A DNA stretch of 64,000 bases from Schleiferiaceae bacterium (GTDB lineage: Bacteria; Bacteroidota; Bacteroidia; Flavobacteriales; Schleiferiaceae), in the NCBI GenBank assembly GCA_018402665.1, contig JAGYIN010000006.1, forward strand, positions 1 through 64,000, written 5' to 3'. Position 1 is the stretch's first letter; each line of letters opens with the position of its first letter. The position numbers and the translations under genes are program-made. The notes under the pieces were generated by a model. It did not search any database, was not told the origin of the DNA, and saw nothing but the letters and a program-made list of their open reading frames with translations. Below, piece after piece: positions 56,815 to 64,000 of this stretch.

Positions 56815-58407
56815 TTAGTTTACAACGATGCGTTTGACTTGGATACCATTTTCGGTAGCAATCTGCACCAAATAGATTCCGTTATTCCAATTTGACACAT
56901 CAATGCTTAAACTGTTGCCAGTGGCATCTGAAGCGTACACTACTCTACCTGTAATATCTAAAGCCTGTACACTAGTAAAGGTACTACCGTTCGTGCCTTT
57001 GATCGCTACTAGATCAGAGGCCGGGTTTGGATAAACCTTGAACGATTGCGACGCCTCAACGATACCCGCGGGTACGCCTTCCGCCTGCAATACTGTGGCC
57101 ATACGAGGAATGATAAAGGCCATAACGGTATCTATCCAAGCTTGCGAAGTAGCTTCAATGTTTGGATTCGCTGGATTCTGGCTTGCATACGGATCATTTG
57201 AATCGTACCAATTCCAAGGTGCTGTATTCACCACCCAAGGCATGGTAGCGCTCGGTGGAGCAATTTCCACGGTGTATAAACACTCTTCACTCGTTGGATT
57301 CGTAGATTGCTGATCAACCCAAATTTGGTCTGTGTAGTTGGCATTGAGGAAGATATCATTATTACCGAAGTCATTGGCCTTCTTGATAGCTCCGTATGAG
57401 CCTGTAACACTAACTACAGGGAAGAATTGCTGTCCTATAGGTACGTAAACCATACCAGTGTCATAAGGTGCGAAGAAGTCGTATTTGCTGTGGATGCTCA
57501 ACATAGGTACATCACCTTGCTCTAACCAAGCACCATCGCCTAATGCACCACCCATATTGATCGCCATCAAAATATCATCTGGCATACCTGCGTGATTGAT
57601 GTAGTTACGACCTGGTGAACTGTAATCCATCGTTGGCAAACCTAAAGTATTCTGACCGGTAACCACTACTTCACCACCGAATCCATCGATATCTCCAACG
57701 ATTGAAGTATCCACATAAGAATCACCTGGCAAAACAGGTTGACCAAAGATTCCTGTAGAATCCTGATACTTAAATTTATTCGGTGCAGTTACTTCTGAAT
57801 GCTTGTCAATAGTCGCGTAGGCGAATGTAATGTACCCACCAGAACCTTGACCGACCATAATCGTGTTACTTGCATTGATGCCGTAAGGATTACCGGCGCC
57901 CATTTGAGTAAGATTTAAATAGCGAACAAGCGCTTTCGCATCTTGGATAGAATAATATACCGCTAGTAAATTACTACCGCGACGAACGTCAAGGTTAGTA
58001 CTGTTTGCCAACCAACCTAAACGGTAAGAAGCAGCAATACTTACGTATCCCATCTTCGCAAAACGGCGACACATTTCTACAACAGCGCTGTCCTGACGTG
58101 TTCCTAAAGGGGAACCGTTCAATCCTTTTGGAATGAAAGACCCTGTGTGCCAAACGATCACCACTGGACGGTTCGTTGTCGTGTCGGCCGTAGGTGACGG
58201 CATGTAAAAATCAGCTTGTAACGGTTGTAGGTTAGTACCCCCGAGCATAGCTGAATCCACATAAGGGTTGAAATTAACTCCGTAACTCACATCGGACATT
58301 ACGGCAATTTCACTGTCGTTAAAGATCTCCGTAGTGTAGCGTTGTGCAAATACACTAGATGATACGAGCAACGAACAGATTAAAAGTGTAAACTTTTTCA
58401 TAGGCAT
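56815..58407 (-). CDS. Secreted alpha/beta-hydrolase (esterase-like) with T9SS sorting domain
   Basis: A 530-residue protein. A signal peptide (MKKFTLLICSLLVSSSVFA) is followed by a carboxylesterase-like fold: VVIVWHTGSFIPKG near the oxyanion hole, YVSIAASYRLGW, DAKALVRYLN, and the nucleophile elbow GQGSGGYI. The last 80 residues are a type A T9SS sorting domain (FKVYPNPASDLVAIKG, then NGIYLVQIATENGIQVKRIVVN). So it should be exported through T9SS to the surface or medium. The other triad members are not placed with certainty (IHSKYDFFAPYD may hold the Asp/His region). 15 bases behind the TonB receptor gene, hence probably one operon. Start could be 58401. Confidence 0.8.
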   Translation of the reverse strand: MPMKKFTLLICSLLVSSSVFAQRYTTEIFNDSEIAVMSDVSYGVNFNPYVDSAMLGGTNLQPLQADFYMPSPTADTTTNRPVVIVWHTGSFIPKGLNGSPLGTRQDSAVVEMCRRFAKMGYVSIAASYRLGWLANSTNLDVRRGSNLLAVYYSIQDAKALVRYLNLTQMGAGNPYGINASNTIMVGQGSGGYITFAYATIDKHSEVTAPNKFKYQDSTGIFGQPVLPGDSYVDTSIVGDIDGFGGEVVVTGQNTLGLPTMDYSSPGRNYINHAGMPDDILMAINMGGALGDGAWLEQGDVPMLSIHSKYDFFAPYDTGMVYVPIGQQFFPVVSVTGSYGAIKKANDFGNNDIFLNANYTDQIWVDQQSTNPTSEECLYTVEIAPPSATMPWVVNTAPWNWYDSNDPYASQNPANPNIEATSQAWIDTVMAFIIPRMATVLQAEGVPAGIVEASQSFKVYPNPASDLVAIKGTNGSTFTSVQALDITGRVVYASDATGNSLSIDVSNWNNGIYLVQIATENGIQVKRIVVN

Positions 58408-58422
58408 GTTCTTAATGAGAGG

Positions 58423-61194
58423 TTAATTAATTTGAATACTCAGGTAGGCCAACCTCCCAACTAAAGGCCCCCCAAATACTTGATATACTTTATTATTCAG
58501 GACATTACTCGCTCCTATCTTGTAAGTAATAGTGCGTTTACTGTCCGATTTTTCTTTAATACGTGTCAACGATACCTGCGCATCGCAAAGCCCATAAGAA
58601 GGTATAGAACCCGTGAACTGCGGTGAGCCCTCAAATACAAAACCTTGCACCCATTTGTAATTTACACCGGCGCCAATGAGCTTTGAATCGTCGTTATTCC
58701 AAGGATAATTACGAATGTTCCAACCTAGGTTAAATTTGTGCTCGGGGGTATTGAATGCGGGAACTATTGGATCGGTTACGGCAGAAGTGAGCTTATTCCA
58801 GCTGTAGTTTCCGGTAAGCGTTTGGTAATCACCAACGAAAGTGTTCATTCCAATGCTAAAGCCTTGAGTAGTTACTTGTTCAGTAGCATTCGCGGCTACG
58901 CGGTAAACTTGTAATGACTTTAATCGGTCAATAGCCGTCGTCCCCTCCTCTATCTCAGCACCGATAATGTACCCTATGAAATCATCATAAATACTGTAGT
59001 AGTAATTCGCATCTACAAAAACACGAGTGCCTATTGTAGCTCGGTAACCCGCTTCGGCCGTTTTAACTTTTTCAGGACGTATGGCATCGACGTTGAAATA
59101 TCCAAAATCGTGTGACAGTCTTTCATTCGCCGGTTTACCTAAATAATCCACAATATTGTCTAATGTCACCAAAGAGTCAAAGCCATCTAGGTTGCCTAGA
59201 AGTACTGCTCTACCGACGTTATAGTTTAGATACTGGTCAGCCAATGTTGGGTTGCGAATGGCGCTGGAAAAACTTAAACGGAAGGTTTGATTTTCTGTCG
59301 CCTTGAAAACCGAAGAAACTGCCGGCGAAACCAACGCTTTAAAATTCTGGTTTTTATCGATTCTACCTGTTGCACTCAATTTAAGACGCTCATCCATAAA
59401 TGATTGTTCCCAACCACCATATAGCCCGGCCTCTCTATTTGTAATGACAGTGCCTGCGGTATCTGAGAATATCGTCCCTGCGCTCTTTGGCGTGTACAAA
59501 CGAAAGTTTCCTCCTACTCGCAATACGGCCCCGTTGTCGTACGTAAAGGTGCGCTCCCCTTGCGTGTGGTACAAGGCTGATTTATCATAAAACCGGCTCC
59601 CCCCTTCGGTGAAAAGCGCTGAAGTAATGTGATTTTTTAAACTTTCAAAGTCTGCTTTACCAGGGATTAAATAATTGCGCACTGGAAAACCATAGACCGC
59701 CTCCATAAAATTTAAGACTGTGCTGCTTGTAGAATCGTGCAGCTCATGAAAGAAGTCTAGATTCTCCTGGATGAGCATATTCATTTGGTCAGAATATTCA
59801 TTGACCGGTAAGTTATTTGCTGGTGCTCCTGGTAGGGCTCGAACTTGGGGTTTTGAGAAGATCTGCCAAAAAGTGCGGTATTGATTGCTGTAAAATTGAT
59901 TGGATACAATACTGTCCTGCATGCGCAAGGCCGTGAAATACGCATCGTAGCTGTTCCCTGCATCTTCATGTGTGGAATAGGCCCGCCAGAACCACTTTCC
60001 TTCATTCCTCAACTCTACCCGATTCTGCAAAAACAAAATATCTTTGAGGCTGTAACGGTTATCGCCTTGATATACTGTGGTTCCCGCACCGAAATTCAAC
60101 GCATAAATTCCCGTGATCTCATCTGTCAATTTGTAATGCAATGCTGTGGTCAACTTCAAATTTTCCGTATCGTAGTCCACCAAATGCTTTTCCTCTATTC
60201 CAGGACGGTAAAATCTACCCATTCCAGCATAGAATTTGACATCGCCACCATCGTCCCACCAATCTTCATCTCCGTAGCGATTCACAGCATCATAACCACC
60301 TGGATTTGTTGCATCGTCTCTACTCACATCCGTGGGATCCATATTGTTAGCCTCCCAATCGTCCGCCTTCAAGGCAAATACATTGATTTTATAGGCAAAT
60401 TTTTCATTTACTTTTGCCGCCCAACGTACAGAAAACTCCGTAAGATTGCGCTCACCAGCCTTCAAGCTTGCGCTTAATCCTGTGAACTGAAAAGGATCTT
60501 TCGTTTGCATAGCAATTACACCGTTGAAAGCACTAGGGCCATAAAATGCTGTGCTAGCCCCCGCGATTACATCGACAGTTACGATATCTAGATCCGGGGC
60601 CCCTAGGAAGTTGCCTAAACTAAAATTTAGCCCAGGACTTTGATTATCAACTCCATCTATAAGTTGCAATGATCGTACGGGTGAAGTACTATTGAAACCT
60701 CTTGTATTGATTATTTTGAATCCTATACTTGCGCTTGTTAGATCGACCCCTTTGAGCGTACCTAAATGATCGTAAAAACTGACACTAGGGCTCTCTTTTA
60801 TGGCCAATGCATCCATACTTTCTATGGTCAGGGCACTCTTTTCTTGCTGGGCACTTAAGCGTTGCTGTACGACACTGACTTCTTTGAGTAGGTTTTGATC
60901 CGGCTGTAAAACGATTCTGTTCCCAGTTGCCCCTGTTGTTTTGAAATCTAAGGATTGAAATCCCATACTTTGAACGCGAACGGCAGCGCGCTCGGCATTC
61001 ATTCCATAGATATTTAAGGACCAATTCCCGTCAAAATCGGTCACTGTACCAATAGTTGTCGGCATGGATTCATTTAATACTACGACGCTGGCTCCTACAA
61101 TAGGCGCTCCACGTGGATCAACAACAATCCCGCTTAGTTGCGCGTATAGTGAACTTCCGCACAGAAGTGCGATTAAAAGGAGGGTTTTGTTCAT
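58423..61194 (-). CDS. TonB-dependent receptor with carboxypeptidase-like N-terminal domain
   Basis: A 923-residue outer-membrane transporter. Signal peptide (1-18), then a carboxypeptidase-like regulatory domain (LSGIVVDPRGAPIVGASVVV, about 20-105), the plug domain (about 125-245: LQLIDGVDNQSPGL, AGASTAFYGPSAFNGVIAMQT), and a beta-barrel ending in a strand with LVGRLAYLSIQIN. Unlike SusC it is short and no SusD gene follows. The adjoining esterase suggests uptake of an ester-containing substrate, but that is inference. 57 bases lie between its start and sua5. Confidence 0.9.
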   Translation of the reverse strand: MNKTLLLIALLCGSSLYAQLSGIVVDPRGAPIVGASVVVLNESMPTTIGTVTDFDGNWSLNIYGMNAERAAVRVQSMGFQSLDFKTTGATGNRIVLQPDQNLLKEVSVVQQRLSAQQEKSALTIESMDALAIKESPSVSFYDHLGTLKGVDLTSASIGFKIINTRGFNSTSPVRSLQLIDGVDNQSPGLNFSLGNFLGAPDLDIVTVDVIAGASTAFYGPSAFNGVIAMQTKDPFQFTGLSASLKAGERNLTEFSVRWAAKVNEKFAYKINVFALKADDWEANNMDPTDVSRDDATNPGGYDAVNRYGDEDWWDDGGDVKFYAGMGRFYRPGIEEKHLVDYDTENLKLTTALHYKLTDEITGIYALNFGAGTTVYQGDNRYSLKDILFLQNRVELRNEGKWFWRAYSTHEDAGNSYDAYFTALRMQDSIVSNQFYSNQYRTFWQIFSKPQVRALPGAPANNLPVNEYSDQMNMLIQENLDFFHELHDSTSSTVLNFMEAVYGFPVRNYLIPGKADFESLKNHITSALFTEGGSRFYDKSALYHTQGERTFTYDNGAVLRVGGNFRLYTPKSAGTIFSDTAGTVITNREAGLYGGWEQSFMDERLKLSATGRIDKNQNFKALVSPAVSSVFKATENQTFRLSFSSAIRNPTLADQYLNYNVGRAVLLGNLDGFDSLVTLDNIVDYLGKPANERLSHDFGYFNVDAIRPEKVKTAEAGYRATIGTRVFVDANYYYSIYDDFIGYIIGAEIEEGTTAIDRLKSLQVYRVAANATEQVTTQGFSIGMNTFVGDYQTLTGNYSWNKLTSAVTDPIVPAFNTPEHKFNLGWNIRNYPWNNDDSKLIGAGVNYKWVQGFVFEGSPQFTGSIPSYGLCDAQVSLTRIKEKSDSKRTITYKIGASNVLNNKVYQVFGGPLVGRLAYLSIQIN

Positions 61195-61221
61195 ACCCTT
61201 AAAATAGAAAGATTTTCGATT

Positions 61222-61242
61222 AAAAAAGGTACCTGTACCTCT
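61222..61242 (-). terminator. Possible short terminator after sua5
   Basis: On the minus strand AGGTA-CAGG-TACCT followed by TTTTTT, 12 bases behind the sua5 stop. The stem has only five pairs, so it is weak. It lies in the 57-base gap upstream of the TonB receptor gene. Confidence 0.4.
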
Positions 61243-61251
61243 TATTCTAAC

Positions 61252-62202
61252 TTATTTGTTAGCAGCACGTTGGAGGCGGTCATTGACCGCTCTTCCTAGA
61301 CCATTTTCGGGCAATAAGTGCGCAAATATTTGAGCCACTTGCGTATTGCCTAAAACACGTAAACCTTTAAAAAGATTCGTCGCTGCCTCTGTATCAGAGC
61401 GTCGCTCACTTAAATTGAAGCCCGTGCCGTGGGTGATGGTTTCACCCCAATAAAGTATTCCTATGGTATCAGCATCCACCAACTGTAAAGCAGCCAACAG
61501 TGCTTCTCTATTTTCAAATAACTGAACAGGAATCCCGGGGTTGTAGTGCGAGGTGAGCATTCCAGGGGCATTTGGATTTGAAGAACTTAACTGTGTAGCA
61601 ATCGGACCCAGGACACGTTCCAATTGTTCCAACGCCATTCCGCCTAAGCGCAATACTTTAGGTACACCACTACTCATATCGACTATAGTACTTTCAATAC
61701 CCACACTACATGGACCGCCATCGACAACGCCTGAAATCAAGTTGCCTAACTGGTCTAGTACATGCTGGGCTGTAGTTGGAGAAGCAAAACCAAACGGATT
61801 CGCGCTTGGCGCCGCGATATAAAGTCCACTAGAATGCAGTACCTCAAGCATCACAGGGTGTGCGGGAATTCTAACTGCCACAGTGGAATGTCCGCTCGTT
61901 ACTAAATCTGGAATCGTATTCTTTTTCGGCAAAACTACCGTTAATGGACCCGGACTAAAAGCGAGGAAAAGCTGCTCAGCTGCTTCAGATAATTCCGCTA
62001 TGTCCCTAACTGCAGCCAAAGTAGGCACGTGAACAATCAGCGGATCAAAACGGGGTCTATTCTTAGCTTTAAATACTTGAGCCACTGCCGACTCGTTAGT
62101 AGCATCTGCGCCTAAACCATAAACCGTTTCCGTGGGTAAACCCAAGATCTGCCCATCTAGTAGCGCATTTACGGCTTCTGCAACAGAAAGTACCTTACCC
62201 AT
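61252..62202 (-). CDS. L-threonylcarbamoyladenylate synthase, Sua5 type
   Basis: Sua5/TsaC makes threonylcarbamoyl-AMP, the precursor for the t6A37 tRNA modification completed by TsaD. The YrdC domain (1-190) shows GLPTETVYGLGADATNE, FKAKNRPRFDPLIVHV, ALFSP/GPLTVVLPK-like residues, HSTVAVRIPAHP and SVGIESTIVDMS. A second, Sua5 domain follows (LTSHYNPGIPVQLFENRE to the end), so this is the long form of 316 residues. It is the partner of tsaD at 43929-44948, although the genes are far apart. 4 bases after queE. Confidence 0.92.
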   Translation of the reverse strand: MGKVLSVAEAVNALLDGQILGLPTETVYGLGADATNESAVAQVFKAKNRPRFDPLIVHVPTLAAVRDIAELSEAAEQLFLAFSPGPLTVVLPKKNTIPDLVTSGHSTVAVRIPAHPVMLEVLHSSGLYIAAPSANPFGFASPTTAQHVLDQLGNLISGVVDGGPCSVGIESTIVDMSSGVPKVLRLGGMALEQLERVLGPIATQLSSSNPNAPGMLTSHYNPGIPVQLFENREALLAALQLVDADTIGILYWGETITHGTGFNLSERRSDTEAATNLFKGLRVLGNTQVAQIFAHLLPENGLGRAVNDRLQRAANK

Positions 62203-62206
62203 AGCA

Positions 62207-62854
62207 TCAAGGAATATGCATGTATTTATGTGTCTGTAAGCTCACCTTCCATTTTGGATTAGTCATCACATAATCTACAATAAATGGCATCATTTCTTCG
62301 CGCTTACTCCATTCAGGTTGTAAAAACAATTGGCAACCGACGTGCATTTTAGCGGCATGCTCCTCTGCCCATTTAAAGTCGTTTTGATTGTAGATAATGA
62401 CCTTCAATTCATGAGCAGCATCGTAGTACGACTCCTTCGGTTGAGCGGTCTTCTTAGGACTTAAACAGATCCAGTCCCAATCTCCCGTCAGCCTGTAGGC
62501 ACCGGAAGTTTCTACAAATACCTGCATACCTTCCGCTTTCAAGGAGGAAACTAACGGCTCCATATTCCAAGTTAATGGTTCACCTCCTGTGACCACTACG
62601 GTTGAACTGTATTTCTTTGCATTTGCTACAATAGCCGCAATAGGCGTTGGCGGATGACTATCGGGGTTCCAACTTTCCTTAACATCGCACCAATGGCAAC
62701 CTACATCACAGCCACCGATTCGTATAAAATAAGCAGCCTTTCCGGTATGAAATCCTTCTCCTTGTATGGTATAAAACTCTTCCATTAATGGAACGACTAA
62801 CCCGTCTCTAATGTCGGATTGCTGGTAACTCGATGACGTTTGAATATCTTTCAC
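62207..62854 (-). CDS. queE: 7-carboxy-7-deazaguanine synthase
   Basis: QueE is a radical SAM enzyme of queuosine synthesis that contracts the pterin ring. The 215 residues show the N-terminal PLMEEFYTIQGEGFHTG of QueE and the iron-sulfur Cys set GGCDVGCHWCDVKESW (C-x3-C-x2-C). VVTGGEPLTW is the SAM-binding GGE motif, and LSPKKTAQP and LFLQPEWSKRE follow. Other queuosine genes are not in the window. It begins directly after folD ends (no gap) and precedes sua5 by 4 bases, so this is a tRNA-modification pair. Confidence 0.93.
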   Translation of the reverse strand: MKDIQTSSSYQQSDIRDGLVVPLMEEFYTIQGEGFHTGKAAYFIRIGGCDVGCHWCDVKESWNPDSHPPTPIAAIVANAKKYSSTVVVTGGEPLTWNMEPLVSSLKAEGMQVFVETSGAYRLTGDWDWICLSPKKTAQPKESYYDAAHELKVIIYNQNDFKWAEEHAAKMHVGCQLFLQPEWSKREEMMPFIVDYVMTNPKWKVSLQTHKYMHIP

Positions 62855-63730
62855 TTAGTCTCCTAACTCCGTTACCTTCATCGTATTCATCATCAACGCA
62901 GCACGAGTCATTGGTCCCACACCTCCTGGCACAGGTGTTATGAAACTGCATTTAGGTGCGACTGCCTCATAGTCCACATCACCAAGCAACCTAAAGCCGC
63001 TTTTCTTGGTGCTATCGTCTACACGCGTGATGCCTACATCAATAACACATGCGCCCTCCTTAACCATATCGGCGGTTACAAATCCCGGACGACCTAAGGC
63101 TGCAACGATAATATCTGCATTTCGACAAATTTCTTCAAGGTTACGCGTACGACTGTGGCAAAGCGTCACTGTACAATTTCCAGGATAATTATGCTGACTC
63201 AGCAAAATGGACATCGGCGAACCTACGATATGTGAGCGACCTATTACGACACAATTTTTCCCTTCAGTAGGAACTTCATATCGACGCAACAATTCAACGA
63301 TTCCTTGCGGCGTGGCTGGAATGTAAGTGGGAAGATTCAGAGTCATCTTGCCGACATTTTGCGGATGAAATCCGTCTACATCTTTCTTGGGATCAACAGC
63401 TAATAAAACCTTCGTTTCATCAATATGGTTAGGCAATGGCAATTGTACAATATAGCCGTCAATATCCTCGTCATTATTGAGTTTTCCAATGGCCTTCAAA
63501 AGCTCAGCCTCCGTAGTTTCAGAAGGAAGCTTAATCAACGTTGAACCGAAACCAACCTCTTCACAATCACGTACTTTAGCATTTACATAGGTTCGTGAAG
63601 CTCCGTCCTCTCCTACTAAAATTGCAGCGAGATGAGGGATTTTTTTGCCTTGTGCCTTTAACTCTTTGACTTTTAGAGCCAATTCTTGTCTGATTTTGGC
63701 TGAGGTTACTTTTCCGTCTAAAACTACCAT
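62855..63730 (-). CDS. folD: Bifunctional methylenetetrahydrofolate dehydrogenase/cyclohydrolase
   Basis: FolD interconverts one-carbon folates and provides 10-formyl-THF, which Fmt (53244-54173) uses. The 291 residues carry [19 protein letters not shown] with the catalytic Tyr/Lys, [22 protein letters not shown], the NADP-binding [17 protein letters not shown], and [20 protein letters not shown] at the end. All are strongly conserved. It follows ffh by 10 bases on the same strand. Confidence 0.96.
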   Translation of the reverse strand: MVVLDGKVTSAKIRQELALKVKELKAQGKKIPHLAAILVGEDGASRTYVNAKVRDCEEVGFGSTLIKLPSETTEAELLKAIGKLNNDEDIDGYIVQLPLPNHIDETKVLLAVDPKKDVDGFHPQNVGKMTLNLPTYIPATPQGIVELLRRYEVPTEGKNCVVIGRSHIVGSPMSILLSQHNYPGNCTVTLCHSRTRNLEEICRNADIIVAALGRPGFVTADMVKEGACVIDVGITRVDDSTKKSGFRLLGDVDYEAVAPKCSFITPVPGGVGPMTRAALMMNTMKVTELGD

Positions 63731-63740
63731 AGCATATTTT

Positions 63741-64000
63741 TTAGCGCATACCGCGCATCATATTCATCATTCCGCGTTTACCGCCTCCACTTTGCATCAT
63801 TTTCATGACTTTGCGCATGTCTGTAAACTGCTTTAAAAGGTTATTTACATCCTGTACAGTGCGTCCAGAACCCGATGCGATACGTTTCCTACGCGATCCA
63901 TTAATGGTATCCGGCTGCTGTCGTTCGGTAGGCGTCATAGAATTAATCATTGCTTCAATATGTTTGAAGGCATCATCATCGATATCTACATCTTTTAAAG
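63741..64000 (-). CDS. ffh: Signal recognition particle GTPase Ffh, C-terminal end (gene continues past the window)
   Basis: Only the last 86 residues are present; the frame is open to the window edge. They belong to the M domain, which binds 4.5S RNA and signal peptides: [29 protein letters not shown] is the RNA-binding helix-turn-helix with the SGSG signature, then [19 protein letters not shown], and a Met/Gly-rich tail ([11 protein letters not shown]). The GTPase domain lies outside. Identification is secure despite the truncation. Confidence 0.95.
   Translation of the reverse strand, partial: LKDVDIDDDAFKHIEAMINSMTPTERQQPDTINGSRRKRIASGSGRTVQDVNNLLKQFTDMRKVMKMMQSGGGKRGMMNMMRGMR

Noticed and set aside
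59881-60477. Plus-strand ORF of 198 codons opposite the TonB receptor gene
   Set aside because: It is antisense to the conserved receptor, has no recognisable motif and an odd composition; a shadow.

Overview
The window is a densely packed piece of a Bacteroidota chromosome, most likely from the Flavobacteriales. The evidence is: secreted proteins ending in type IX secretion (T9SS) sorting domains; a pyruvate/branched-chain dehydrogenase E1 with alpha and beta parts fused; Bacteroidota-only families (a DUF4835-like gene, a small omega-like RNA polymerase subunit, DUF6095-like and DUF6913-like proteins); a TonB-dependent receptor with a carboxypeptidase-like N-terminal domain; and promoters of the form TTG-N19-TAnnTTTG. 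It is mainly core genome. I see no prophage, insertion sequence, integron, CRISPR array or rRNA operon.

Layout. 1-2325: 3' part of prfC and a membrane glycosyltransferase. 2366-8096 (minus): fabI, recN, DUF4835, coaBC, rpoZ-like, bamD. 8118-9989 (minus): a glycosyltransferase and an LpxH-like phosphoesterase. 10068-14262 (minus): dapA, a DUF6913-like gene, ligA, prmC. 14302-17420 (plus): ribD, a YigZ/IMPACT protein, a secreted metallopeptidase. A thioesterase and dnaA diverge around 17830-18157. 19649-26259 (plus): LMW phosphatase, methylase, relA/spoT, fur-like, purA, OstA-like. 26927-31550 (plus): E1, an RsmB-like methylase, murQ, DUF6095. 37827 down to 31551 (minus): two Gly-rich envelope proteins, a MORN protein, mnmA and a subtilase. 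37808-38370: an exported Cys/His-rich protein and tRNA-Asp. 38515-43930: a sugar nucleotidyltransferase/HAD fusion and tamB. 43929-47026 (plus): tsaD, a RimB-like gene, rimK, rsmE. Then come a rhomboid, rarA, an OmpA protein, an AAA ATPase, recQ, fmt, HU, pdxH, yqgE and a class IV aminotransferase. 56815-61194 (minus): a T9SS esterase and a TonB receptor. The window ends with sua5, queE, folD and the 3' part of ffh.

Two stretches, about 3870-6110 and 13600-14820, are full of single-base frame breaks in genes that are normally essential or conserved (recN, DUF4835, coaBC, prmC, ribD). An isolated break sits near 27010 in E1. Protein similarity runs on smoothly when one base is added or removed, several times in a homopolymer, so I read these as local sequence-quality defects and not gene decay.

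I found no convincing new defence or mobile system. The least explained parts are the Gly-rich envelope pair (35036-37827), the exported Cys/His-rich protein whose start overlaps theirs head to head, the NTase-HAD fusion, and several very compact overlapping gene arrangements.
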